A stretch of 64,000 nt of DNA from Proales similis. Lineage: Eukaryota; Rotifera; Eurotatoria; Ploima; Proalidae. The notes under the pieces are model-generated. The model was not told the DNA's origin. It ran no database searches and saw only the letters and a list, made by a program, of their open reading frames with translations. The translations under genes and the position numbers were made by a program. The stretch spans positions 1,550,001 to 1,614,000 of the forward strand of contig JAGVRJ010000007.1 in the NCBI GenBank assembly GCA_019059635.1, in the 5' to 3' direction. How positions within the stretch are numbered: the first letter of the stretch is position 1; every line of letters begins with the position of its first letter. Shown here one piece after another: positions 23,861 through 34,495 of the stretch.

Positions 23861-25021
23861 ATGGGCACTTTAGCCGGCCACCTGCTACCGGGCACTTTCT
23901 TTGGAATCGTTGCCATTTGGTGGAGTTTAATCACCGCCTTGCGTTACATTGTATCAAAAAATAGACTACCATACAAAAAGAACAAATCGGTTGGATATCG
24001 AGCCACAGTCAGTATGCCTTGTATATGTATGCCAACCAGGGAACTAAGACGGATGCCGGTCGAGGGTTATCTCAAACTAATACTGGGACTACTTGGAATC
24101 CTTGGCGAAGCTGTAACAGGAGTCAATCCCAAAGATGATCCAATGAATATGAGTGATCATACCAGTATGCATCATGATGCCAAAAGACATGCTCATGAAA
24201 ACTCTTTAAGTAGCCAGCGGATGGAAGAAAAAGTACACTTTGCTTATGTAAACATTCAGCATATCACCATGTATGCCACTTTCGTATTGGGCGCAATTGT
24301 TGAGATAATGCTCCATCACCGGGTGGACCTGCCGCGCCGCCTGGACCACGCCATGGGGCTGATGGCGTTCGGCGTCGAAGCCTTCCTCTTCGCCAACCAC
24401 CTGCACAGCCGCGAGCCGCTCGACGTGCACATTCATGTCTTGCTCGTCTACTCTGTTTACGGCTGCATACTCTTCGCCGCGCTCGAGACCTACAACCCCA
24501 AGCAGATCCTGTTCACCTACGGCCGCATTCTGTTCACTCTGCTGCAGGGCACATGGTTCTGGCAGGTCGGCTTCATTCTCTATCCGCCTGTCGACTCGCC
24601 CGCCTGGCGGTGGGACAAGAACAGCCACAACCAGATCATGACCGTGACCGCCTCCTTCTGCTGGCACATCATGCTAATCACTGTCGGCTTCATCCTGCAG
24701 CTCGCCATTCTCAAGCGCTTCTACGCCTCTTCGCAGCGCCTGCAGATGCTCTGCGACGAGCTGGTCGAGATCGACGACGTGAACCGCGAGCTGGACCGCA
24801 CCTCGGCTTCGCCGCACCAGTTCGTCAGTTTGCCCAGCGATGACGACGAAGAGTACAGCGGCGACGAGCGCGTGCACTACGACACGGCCAAACTGCTCGG
24901 CGGCACCGAGAACTTCATGATGGTGAACGAAAAGCAGCGTCCTTTGGCTGCAGAGACCGGCTCTTCTACATCTGGTCATTCTTCTGGAAATAACCCTGAA
25001 AACGCTTTTATTCACACCTGA
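23861..25021 (+). CDS. TMEM45-like multi-span membrane protein, copy C (DUF716)
   Basis: A 386-aa membrane protein in one exon. It begins MGTLAGHLLPGTFFGIVAIWW and has its own first loop (NPKDDPMNMSDHTSMHHDAKR, His/Met-rich). From residue ~147 to ~372 it is encoded by the 680-bp block identical to copy B, giving the same later spans and acidic tail. It ends GNNPENAFIHT, unlike copy B. The gene converges on the uridine kinase-like gene, with 116 bases between stop codons. No AATAAA lies directly after the stop; a TATAAA-type variant near 25110 may serve. Confidence 0.88.
   Translation: MGTLAGHLLPGTFFGIVAIWWSLITALRYIVSKNRLPYKKNKSVGYRATVSMPCICMPTRELRRMPVEGYLKLILGLLGILGEAVTGVNPKDDPMNMSDHTSMHHDAKRHAHENSLSSQRMEEKVHFAYVNIQHITMYATFVLGAIVEIMLHHRVDLPRRLDHAMGLMAFGVEAFLFANHLHSREPLDVHIHVLLVYSVYGCILFAALETYNPKQILFTYGRILFTLLQGTWFWQVGFILYPPVDSPAWRWDKNSHNQIMTVTASFCWHIMLITVGFILQLAILKRFYASSQRLQMLCDELVEIDDVNRELDRTSASPHQFVSLPSDDDEEYSGDERVHYDTAKLLGGTENFMMVNEKQRPLAAETGSSTSGHSSGNNPENAFIHT
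24299..24978 (+). repeat. 680-bp identical GC-rich block, copy 2 (inside TMEM45-like C)
   Basis: Partner of 21948-22627 at a constant offset of 2351 bases. Identity breaks at the T at 24979 and resumes for only a few bases. The high GC also creates long open frames on the other strand and in other frames, which I treat as artefacts. Confidence 0.9.
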
Positions 25022-25137
25022 GACTTTGCATCGGGTTACTTGTTTTGTCGTTTTTATACTACTCTGCCCTATTTAGAAAGGAAATACTTTGAACTTTATT
25101 TAATTTGATATAAATGATTTAATGGAGGATCGGCCTT

Positions 25138-25845
25138 TTATTCTATATCTCGATCTGACAAGTATTGCTGAGTGATGTTTGATGCTATATTTTTAATTTG
25201 AACAATCGACTGCTTCTCGCCGTTGTAGATCAAATCACAACTGCTCCTACAAGGTTTTATGAATTTCTCTTGTCCTGTTAATAAAAATGAGAATTTAATT
25301 TTGAACTTTAAATCAGCAAAATATTTAGCTTAAAATTTACCCGGAATTACAAATTTGACGCACTGATTCAATATGTATTCCGGCGAATAGCCCTTCACAT
25401 CTCTTGTGTATTTAATGAAACGACGCAGAGCGCAAAGATAATCGCTTGCTTCAACCCAAATTGTCATATTCAGCATTGAACGAATTCTTTCATCGCATAG
25501 TATGAACACTCCCTCGACAATCACATATTTGTAAGTGTTTGGTCCGATATCCACAAATTTTGAGACCACACAACTACCAAGATCGAATTTGGGAATGGAT
25601 ACCATTTGGCCTCGACGGATCGAATCGAGATGTAGATACATTTTGTTGAAATCGATGGCATCAGGTGTGTCAAAGTTTATCGCCGCTTCGTCTTCGTACA
25701 AAATACGCTCCTGTTCCTGCGTGAGCTCTTTATAATAATCGTCCATTGAAATTAGGAGGCACTCGTCGCCCAGCTCCTGTTTCAAATCCTCACTTAGGGT
25801 AGTCTTTCCACTACATGACAAGCCTGTAACTCCTACAAAATACAT
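25138..25845 (-). CDS. Uridine kinase-family P-loop kinase (2 exons)
   Basis: A 213-aa cytosolic nucleoside kinase. Exons are 25845-25341 and 25274-25138, with a 66-bp phase-1 intron. The N-terminus carries a Walker A loop (GLSCSGKTT, residues ~7-15), followed by SMDDYYKELTQEQ, NFDTPDAIDFNKMYLHL and IPKFDLGS. This order matches uridine-cytidine kinases, which phosphorylate uridine and cytidine with ATP. Arg-rich lid residues (LRRFIKYTRD) and QCVKFVIPGQEKFIKP also follow the Udk/UCK pattern. Nicotinamide riboside kinase was considered, but FDTPDA and the V.P..EKFI.P segment fit Udk better. It is shorter and more diverged than canonical UCK1/2, so substrate is uncertain. TTTATT at 25095-25100 supplies an AATAAA on its strand about 40 bases past the stop. 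Confidence 0.75.
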
Positions 25846-26271
25846 ATTTTCCTACTTTTCCTCTCTTCTTTTGTCCCTCTATTGTCAGTCTATTATTTTC
25901 GGCGTCTAGACTTTTAAATGTTAAATAATTTTATGCTTTATTTTATCAACTATTCTCTTGCGTTTCAATCATAATTATATTCAAGCATTTAAAAGTTGGC
26001 TGTTCATGTCGTCTGAACTTTGAGCTCTTCAATAGGTCGCTTCGTATTCCTGTTTTTCCCTTTTATTTGCTGGAAAATCTAAAAGCTTTGGTTAAAATCG
26101 ATTGTTCTTTTATTTAATTTCAATTTTGCTCAGGTTTAGTTCAGGTTATAAATTAATTATTTTACTCAAGCTCAAACACATTTTATAGCGCACATTCTTA
26201 AAACGAAAAAGGGGCTGATTTGCTCAAGCTCACATTGTTGAAACAAAAAAGAGAATGAAATGTAGCGGAGA
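25846..26271. other. Spacer between the uridine kinase-like gene and the next minus-strand gene
   Basis: AT-rich sequence with no supported gene. It should contain the promoter of the kinase gene and the 3' end of the unrecognised gene at 26272-27222. Confidence 0.4.
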
Positions 26272-27222
26272 TTAGATTTGGATTGGTCTGAAGCTGGTCA
26301 GATTGATTCGTGCCGATTGAGGATTGTTTAGTTGTTTGAGTTTTTGTTGTCGTTCTTTGAGCTCGCTTAAAGTTAAATTGGACACACGATAGGAGAGACG
26401 AGAGTCGACTGGACTCGTTTTGGTTGATTTTTGCGCATTGTCGACCGACTTTTTATCACTGTTTTTGCATCGGTTCGAGCTTTGCAGACTCTGACACTGC
26501 CTGTGATGGTGGTGGTGAAGATTTTGATGATCAGTGCCAGCCGACAGCTCTTGTTTCGACGAGCTTAATAATTGCTCGATCATTTTGTTGAACACCGGCG
26601 TGTACGGCGATGAACTTGACTGCGAATTGAGTGAGCCAAGTGAAGAGCTTGTCATTAACATGCCAGCTTCTGACCGATCGAGATGACGCGAGGGCATCAT
26701 TGACGGCTCCGAGTTTATTGTTTCGTTTATGACCCGATTTAGAGTGAAAGATTTCGCCGACGAGCACGTAGATGAGTTGGACGAGGTGCTCAGCGAGCTA
26801 GACGTCGACTCGTTTCCGCTTTTGTTGCCGATACTCTTTTTTAGAATGCTGTTTTGATACATGACGTGTTTGTATTGTGGCCAAGTAACAGGGTCGGTGT
26901 GAAAGCGGACCCTTTTAGGCGTGTCATCATATTGGTTACTGTGCCGGTTCTCATTCACATCGGTGATAATAGCAATCGGGATCATTAGGCAGTGTTGGTG
27001 GGCAAGTGGTGCTTGGAATCGTGAGTCTTGAATTTCCTCGTATACATGATCGTCTGCAGTCGGATTAGCGATTACTTGAAAATATTGCTGACCAAGCTCG
27101 AGACTGGCACGGGCACCCTCTGGTCGTATGCATTGAAGTTCGATTCGGCCATTGATCGCATCGGCTCTTGCTCCTTCTTCTTGGCCTTTTTGCTTCCATT
27201 TACGCCTCAGACGATCAAACAT
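26272..27222 (-). CDS. Unrecognised protein with Src-SH2-like and PP1-docking motifs
   Basis: An open frame of 316 codons from the ATG at 27222 (MFDRLRRKWKQKG). I do not recognise the family. Visible features: a basic start; VYEEI at residues 60-64, which matches the classic Src-family SH2 ligand consensus if phosphorylated; KRVRFHTD at 103-110, a good PP1-docking RVxF motif; a Ser/Thr-rich region (~125-190); a His run (HHHHH); and a polar C-terminus ending SFRPIQI. No membrane span is visible in this exon. The frame continues upstream of the ATG to a TAG, so an earlier exon joined by an acceptor near 27253 is possible. In that case this may be the cytoplasmic tail of a larger protein. The composition supports a real disordered regulatory protein. 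Confidence 0.6.
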   Translation of the reverse strand: MFDRLRRKWKQKGQEEGARADAINGRIELQCIRPEGARASLELGQQYFQVIANPTADDHVYEEIQDSRFQAPLAHQHCLMIPIAIITDVNENRHSNQYDDTPKRVRFHTDPVTWPQYKHVMYQNSILKKSIGNKSGNESTSSSLSTSSNSSTCSSAKSFTLNRVINETINSEPSMMPSRHLDRSEAGMLMTSSSLGSLNSQSSSSPYTPVFNKMIEQLLSSSKQELSAGTDHQNLHHHHHRQCQSLQSSNRCKNSDKKSVDNAQKSTKTSPVDSRLSYRVSNLTLSELKERQQKLKQLNNPQSARINLTSFRPIQI

Positions 27223-30200
27223 GACGTTGTCTCTGTGTTGCTTTAGACGCCTCTTCACATTTATCTACTGGACACTTTAGATCACATTACACTGCGATTT
27301 AGCCGATTAATAAGAGCGAAAGAAAAAAGAGCATTCAGAAGCATGCTGCTTGGCATACTAGGGTCATAAACACGGGCTCATTCTTCAACTTCAAAACGAG
27401 CCGATCTTACCGGCCATAAAACGAGAATGCATAAAAAACAAACAAAAAACGAACACGGCTTGCTTCAGTTTGATTCTCTAATGAATATTCATTAGAAATG
27501 GATTTAGAAGAATTAAACAAAAGCGCCAAAAGTGTACAAGATCCGATAAGTGAGATAAATTTCTGATCGAATAGATTGATTAATTCGATTAAGCGATTAC
27601 AGAAGCGCCGCCCTTTTTTACCTTTGATAGCCAGATAAAGTGAACGCTCTATCGAATACACCTGTGAATAGGCCGTCGCGCTTGTGTTCGAACAAAGACT
27701 GAAACAAAGCTAAAGCGATGCTTATTCGCCGACGTGTATTCAAGTCGACACGCTAGAACTTGGGCTGATATCAATTTCGGCATCGAAGCCTCTCAAGAGA
27801 TGACCATATTAAATGAGAAAAATAAGGGCGCGTGTTTGCAACGCCTGAATCAAACGAGAGAATGAGCTCGAATAAAGGGAGCAACGGAATGAAAAAGAGC
27901 GAGAGAAATGAAGAGGGAGAGAAAGAGAGAAAAATGGTTCAATTGGCACTTGAATTCGGCGTTAGTTGATGCCAAAATTGGGCTAAACGTCGCCGCAGCA
28001 AGACACTTCTAGGGCGTTTGAGAGAAAAAATGGCTTAAGTGAATAAAAAGCATTGCACTGATTAAAGCGGCATTCAGCAGAATAAAAAAGAATGCTCCCA
28101 CAGAGTCTAAAATCAGATCCTCTATTTTGCTGAGGTCAAACTCGTGGGCATGCGAGCGTGCACGTTGGGGTCGACCGCTCTGCTCACTGGCCGGCTTACT
28201 GAACAACCAAGGAAGCGTCAATTGATAATCTCTTGCAGTCGCGATCTGACAACACGGAAGCAGTTCTAATCCGAATCGTATAAGCCCACTGGAAATGGCG
28301 ATTCCGCTTCATTCTAATTCGCGTCCTGCTCTCTGTAATTCGCAAACAGGTAGCTGCGGACAAAGACGGATAAACGCCGTCCAATAAGACTGTTAAGTGA
28401 GGGGCCCACTCCAGGTCCAGGGGTGATGTGCTCGTTGCGATGACGGAGATGATTGTACACATACACGGAGCCCTCTGGCGCTTACACAACCGCACATTTG
28501 GCCCCGTTCTAACGTTCACTCAGGCGCAAATATTTGAGTTTAAAGTCGTGGACGTTTTCTTTATCAAATAATAACAAACACCAGGATCGGCAGCGAAAAG
28601 AAAGAAAACTTTTGTTGATATGCCATTCAGCGTTGGTCGGAGAGACGGAAGCTAGCCCGGCCAGCCGATCGGATGGAATAAGTAATGGCCAGAAACTCAT
28701 TTGAGCCGATGGGTTAAATAGCCCGAGTCTTAATTGAAGCAATTTCTTTAAGAAGCAGATTTTGATGGCGAAAATCGACGCAATGAGGTAGCAAAAGCGA
28801 TTAGTACCCTGCGTCCACGTAATTAGTCGTTTTAATCAAAGTTGCGCCATCGGCAGAGTGCTCGTTGCATCGGCGAAGAGTGTTATCACGAAAATAGAGC
28901 CAATCATCATTAACACTAGCGTTTGGAACTATTTGCGTGACTGACTGAGTCGAGTTGGCTTAAGGTGCCGCTACCGGTTGGCGGCCACTTTCATGAGAAG
29001 CTGACAAATAATTTTGAGGCCGCAGCGGGCTACCGCAGGGTGCATGCCAGTTTCACACCTAATAATTTTGAAACCGCCTGACGAAAAGTGGCTGAGCGTC
29101 GGACTCCGCGCACGACAACTGCGTTCACCTGAGCTGCGCTTTGTTTGCTTGTTGGTGACCGATTCGATGTTCACACGTGCCGCTCAATGGAAATGGGCGG
29201 CGGATAACACTTCCTATTAGAGTTGGCGAATGAGCAAATAAAGAGAAATGGCCCACATGGTCGAAATAGAAAAGCGAATGCAGTTAGCAGGCAAGAACGA
29301 AACTAAATGCGGAACAGCGGTGAACAGTGGCTCTTTGATCGCCAGGCGTTCGTGCACAGGCCCTTTGCCTAATGGCTCGGAATGTAACATTTAAAACATA
29401 TAAATAAAGGCTAATTATAAACAAATAATTGATCGGGTTATTGGAACCAGGCGAGTGCGAATGCGAGCCCAGCTTGTCCATAAAATAATAAGATAAACAA
29501 GTGAATAAATGGAAGTTCAATAAAATAAAAAGAAATACAACTGAACGATGAGATGAAGCAAAGCAAAGGGGTGCGAAGCTGTGCAGGCATGTGAACGGCT
29601 TTATGAGAACGTTCGTTTATTGAACGTGAATGGACCGCGTCTGCCCGACTGGCCGCTCGCTTCCGTTAGAATGGCTGCTAGGCCACTGACCGAATAATCG
29701 AAGCCTATCCATTAAATCTTGTTATTTTGGAACCGAGCAGGCGATTGCTAGAAAAATATTTGCTCATCAATTCGCCTTTGCTCTTGTCGCTTGTTCGATG
29801 GCCGCCGCCAGTCCGAAATAGTCGTCGAGTAAACGAGCGTGTGCACACTAGAGCGTCAGCGAAGGTGGGCTTGTTTGTGTGAGCGAAAAAGTCTGGACTG
29901 GCCTCGTTTAGTCGATCTTTGCGTGTGTATGTGTGTTTTTGAATGCTAAAGCTTTGACCCTGAGGCGATTCTCAATCGCACAAGAAGCACCCGGTCGGAC
30001 AGGTCGAGTCACAAGCTCGAGTCGTCCCTTCCTGCCTGTCCTGTATCGAATATTTTGGCTTAAACGTGTGTATCTTGTTTTCATGCTGATTCCAATCACG
30101 CATGGCCAATTGTCATTCGTGATTGCACTCGACAGAATTAAGATCGAAAAAGAAAAGATTAAAATAGACGAAGAGAGTACAAGACACTGCCTGATCTCTG

Positions 30201-33200
30201 AACTTATCTCCTCTCGCAATCTGATCGTTGTAGCGAAATTGGCCCCGGAAGATCGTCAACCTCCTGAGCTCCTGCTTCCAACTCTCTTCACTCGGCATGG
30301 TCTCACGCTGTTAATAAGCAGATGGGATAGTCGAGAAAAAAACGAGCGGACACGAGTTGAGTGATTAATCTCTGCATGTTGCTGAGCTAAATAGGCCGAG
30401 TCGATCGGATCCCAGGGAAATCGAATCGATCTATTCTCAAACGGATGTGTTTACTCTCAGATGTGGGCACATATGGGCCACCGTTAAGGAACCAAGGGAA
30501 GCTGCTATCATCCAGCGGCAATTTATCATGTTCAAATGGGCCCCTAATGAAGCACGAGAGCTGACTGACCGCAGCTGTAAGCCATTAAATTGGGATTAAT
30601 TAAAACGCAGCTAAACAACAGCCAGAATGAAATTGAAATTAACAATAATGACATGAAATTGAATTAGAGAGGAGTCGATTGGCAGAGGCGAGTTGGCCTG
30701 TTGTGGCGGCGGACGAGCGGCCATGCACGAGTTTGCAGTCGATTGTTGTCGATGCGGGTCGTCGATTGTCAGGGGACGCATTTACTCCACATGAGCAAGC
30801 TTGCTAATAGAATGGCGCCAATCTCGTATGGTAATGAAGCGTCTCCCGCGAAGAGTGTCTAAGGCACGAATCCGGCGCCCATGCACGCCTGGCTCGCACC
30901 TCGAGCCTTCACAACACACAAACTCGTCACACGGTTCAAAGCTGGCCAGAGCGAGCGAGATCAAGAGCGCTTGTTGACATACGAGCCATAATTCGAGTAA
31001 ATATTGGCCTCGGTGGTCAGTCACGGCAAACATGAGGTGTTCGTGAGCTGGCAAGCAAGCAGTTTTAGGCAGTCAATCGTTCAGAGCACGAATTCCGACA
31101 CGTAACGCTGGTAGATGGGCGCGAGAACAGCGGCAACTGGAAATTAATTATCAACTTAAATCCCGTTGTTTGATTAGATTGTTTGCGCCTGATCCGGCCG
31201 AGTGAGCGCGCGGCGTAGGGCAAGATTGCTTTTCGGATCTAATTTTAAATTGACTGGCCGCGCGCGCGTTCTAGCGTCTAAGTCGAATAATAAACTTTTT
31301 GCGCTGCGGCTACTCATTTCGACGTGGCTGGAGGAGCCACTTGAAAAACTAACTGAAGAGAGTCGGAGAGAATAGGCGAGAGTGGGCCTGCGAAAAGAAA
31401 TAGCGATTCAATTCTGTCTATTAATAAACAAATCAATTTGGGCAAATTATAAGCAAATAGACGACCAGTGAAGAGACTCAAGTGAGGCGCCAACGAGCCA
31501 TATTTCCTAAATTGACTTTGAATTCACAGCACTTGAGATGGCCGGCGGTGCACTCCAAACACACTGCAACATCCGGCTAGCTTATCTTCACTTCACTTCA
31601 AACAGCTGCCACATGGCCGCCTATACTCGAGCTGGGTGCCTGCTGGCATCCAAGGCGCCGCCATCACTCTCTCATCGTATTCTAGTTGCTCATGGATAAA
31701 TGATAACTCGATTGGAAGCCGAACCAAGCTTGGTCTTCCAACTCAAGTGGCCCGAGAGCTGTCGGTTTGAAAACGCATACGCGTGAATAAGCTGCTCGTC
31801 GTATGAAAATGAGAAAAGAGCAGATTCCTGGAAAAGAGACACTTCAGGATGCCACTTGAAGCCAACCGGTTGAGAGCAGGTGTTGTACCTGCTGGCGAGA
31901 CTTTGGGCTAAAAATTGTCCTCTTAGACAAGAGACAAGTGAAATAAATTGCTTCTCGAGAGTGGCTTTCCTCAATAAAAGCTGAATAGGAAACGAACAAA
32001 TGTATAAATGTGAGAAATGCTCGGCTCGGTGTGTAGATCTTTACTAGTCGCTCGACCTAAAGATGTTCGGTCAAGCATCAATCAAGGAAGTTGAGTGATC
32101 GATAGGGAAAGGCGATAGGCTTTAATTAAAAATGAGATAAGAAGTCAGTAGAGCGCGTTTATGCTTTATGCTCAGCCGACATTGTATCGGGCTTGTAATG
32201 GCACGAAGCTGACAAGTATTTATTGACGACGACGATAACATGCTTTAATGTTCAATCTGCAATCGAAATAAATACTTTTGGACAGGCCTAACGATCATCG
32301 CGCTCATTAGTCTGGTGTTCGAGTGGCATGTGGCAAGAGTTAACAGGTGCGATTTGGCCTTACACACGTGCTATTGCTCTTTTGCCTATTTTGTCAACAA
32401 CACCAGCAGCCCGTCGCCAATCGCATGCGTTGAGACCAACAAGCCTAAAATGAATGATTTATTCCAATATTTTGCTGTTGGTCAGCTATTTTAATTAGGA
32501 CTATTAAGATAAGTGCTGCGGTTATTTGACGAATAGATTTCATGCGGACACGCATCAACAACCAGCAGCGAGCATTCCAACCTGAGTCAAGTCATAAAGT
32601 CCGAACTCAAGCGGCCAATAATTTGAATTTAATCCTCACGTCAGTTCAAAGCCAATCAAGTCTATCGAAACGCATGCACGAGTTTAAAAGGATTCTATTT
32701 CGGCCTTCCTCTTGTTTAATCTCATTAAAGCAACCAGAAGGCAGCCATTTGATTTCCCATACTGACCATTTCTATTTAATTGCTTAGCAGATGACAGCAT
32801 TGACAGGCCGCAACGAGTCGAAAAGGGCATCTAACCAAACGGTAGCCGGCCGCTACGCTTCTTCGTATTTCTTTTATTATTCTATTTCAATTAATTCGGT
32901 TTGCTCATTTGATTAATGATTGGGACGGCCGGCTTTCCAAAATTGACGAGACCTTTTGAAGGCGCTGCACGAGCAATAAATTATGCCGTTTATCTAGCCC
33001 TTACATAATTCGAAAGCCTATTTTTATATCGGAAAATTTAGCATGAGATTTAGGTGCCGCCAAGTCGTCTCGGTTACTTTGTGCTACATGAGTAATGGTT
33101 GCACGAATTATGCACCAATGTTAATTACCATGCTACACAAGCACTCCCCAGTTTGCTCCCCGAAGCTTTTTATTCAAAAAAAAAAGAAAATAAAGGAATA

Positions 33201-33250
33201 AGCGCGACAATTTTCGATAGCGTTCTCAAGCCAAAGCTTGTTCAGTGAAA
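27223..33250. other. 6-kb gene-free interval
   Basis: No recognisable gene on either strand. Open frames of 60-140 codons exist but are low in complexity or lack family motifs. A minus-strand frame at 27407-27661 ends in a good donor (GGCCG|GTAAGA), but its phase does not join the gene at 27222. A minus-strand frame at 30782-31054 contains a Cys-rich stretch (CDEFVCCEGSRCEPG) noted under findings. The interval is several times longer than a typical spacer here, so it may hold distant regulatory elements or long 5' introns of flanking genes. Confidence 0.45.
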
Positions 33251-34324
33251 ATGGGAACTCTTGGAGGTCACCTGCTGCCCGGCTCGTTTTTCATGATCTT
33301 TGCTACTTGGTGGTCGATAATCACCAGCATGCGCTACTACTACGCCAAGTCAAGGAGCAACAGTGGCCCCAAGTCAAGGCGTCCGACAAAGTACAGAGCC
33401 ACCGTGACGATGCCTTGTATTTGCTTACCAGTGCGAAATGCGCCATTTGAGAGCATCTTAAAAGTGGTGCTCGCCACATTGGCTCTTCTGATTGAAATTT
33501 ACACCGGATTCAACAAACGACAAGTTTACTTGTCGAACGAAGGTTTCTACTATGAAATAGAGCCAGAACACCATATGGCTGGACATCAACATGAACGATC
33601 GGCCAGTGAAATGAACATGACAGATCAGATGGTCTCAATATGGAAATTTGAAAAAGGCAATCTTCAGCACGTTACAATGTACTCTGCATTCATATTCGGC
33701 GGACTGATTGAGATTCTTTTGCATTACGGTACCGATTTGCCTCGAAAGCTCGACCATGCGTTCGGAATATTGGCGTTCGCCAACGAAGCTTTTCTATTCT
33801 ACTTTCATTTGCATGGAAAAGATCAGCTTGAAGTGCATGTGCACGTACTGCTCTTATACGCCATCATGGGCTGTGTGGTATTCGGCACGCTTGAGGCCTG
33901 GAAGAGCAATCAGATCATATTTACTTATGGACGAATCCTGTTCACGTTTGTCCAAGGCAGCTGGTTCTGCCACGTTGGTTTTATTCTCTATCCGCCCAGT
34001 GACGCATTCCGTTTCAATGTTGGCTTGAACATGCATGAGAAAATCATGGTGATCACGGCGCTATTCTGTTGGCACGTGCTCATCACGATGATGGGCTTGG
34101 TATTCCAATTGATATTTATGAAACGAATTGTGTCCAGCAGTGTTGGGAATCGGCTTTTAAACGAACTGATGAACATTGACTCATCAAGAAACAGCCAAGC
34201 AGAGACAAGCTATTCCCTTTTAAGATCGAGCTTCAAGGCTGAGGAAGTGCAGTTGGCCGAGAGTGAACTAAGTTCAGATGAGCAGATTGCCTATGACGGC
34301 CGAACTCATTTATCTAATCTATAA
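33251..34324 (+). CDS. TMEM45-like multi-span membrane protein, copy D (DUF716)
   Basis: A 357-aa membrane protein in one exon; the ATG at 33251 gives MGTLGGHLLPGSFFMIFATWW. It has the family landmarks LQHVTMYSAFIFGGLIEI, LHYGTDLPRKLDHAFG, FHLHGKDQLEVHVHVLL and YGRILFTFVQGSWFCHVG, and a serine-rich acidic tail (ELSSDEQIAYD). It is diverged from copies A-C at the DNA level and shows no GC-rich block, so it appears untouched by the conversion seen in B and C. It lies 8 kb from copy C and is convergent with the ABCA gene; the shared palindromic poly(A) signal is at 34409-34420. Confidence 0.88.
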   Translation: MGTLGGHLLPGSFFMIFATWWSIITSMRYYYAKSRSNSGPKSRRPTKYRATVTMPCICLPVRNAPFESILKVVLATLALLIEIYTGFNKRQVYLSNEGFYYEIEPEHHMAGHQHERSASEMNMTDQMVSIWKFEKGNLQHVTMYSAFIFGGLIEILLHYGTDLPRKLDHAFGILAFANEAFLFYFHLHGKDQLEVHVHVLLLYAIMGCVVFGTLEAWKSNQIIFTYGRILFTFVQGSWFCHVGFILYPPSDAFRFNVGLNMHEKIMVITALFCWHVLITMMGLVFQLIFMKRIVSSSVGNRLLNELMNIDSSRNSQAETSYSLLRSSFKAEEVQLAESELSSDEQIAYDGRTHLSNL

Positions 34325-34408
34325 TTGACATCAGTCCTATTTGAATTCGATTTGCTTATTTTTGTTTATTGGGCACCGCATCCCAAGGGTTAAAGATTTG
34401 CAGCTTTT

Positions 34409-34420
34409 TTTATTAATAAA
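34409..34420. terminator. Palindromic poly(A) signal shared by convergent genes
   Basis: The 12-base sequence TTTATTAATAAA is its own reverse complement, so it offers AATAAA on both strands. It lies about 90 bases after the TMEM45-like D stop and about 80 bases after the ABCA stop on the other strand. Confidence 0.6.
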
Positions 34421-34495
34421 AATGCAAAGAAATGAATTATTGATCAATATGCGGCTCTAGGCATCAAAGTTAATAAATAAGGGATCCTGTTAGAA

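Noticed and set aside
21948-24978. GC-rich blocks as horizontally acquired DNA
   Set aside because: The encoded protein is normal TMEM45 sequence, collinear with copies A and D. Conversion or duplication explains the pattern without transfer.
25138-25845. Nicotinamide riboside kinase identity
   Set aside because: The FDTPDA and VIPGQEKFIKP-type segments follow the uridine kinase pattern rather than the NRK pattern.
29908-30364. Overlapping 100-143 codon frames on both strands in the gene-free interval
   Set aside because: Both strands are open over the same DNA, which is typical of chance; no motif or splice context supports either.
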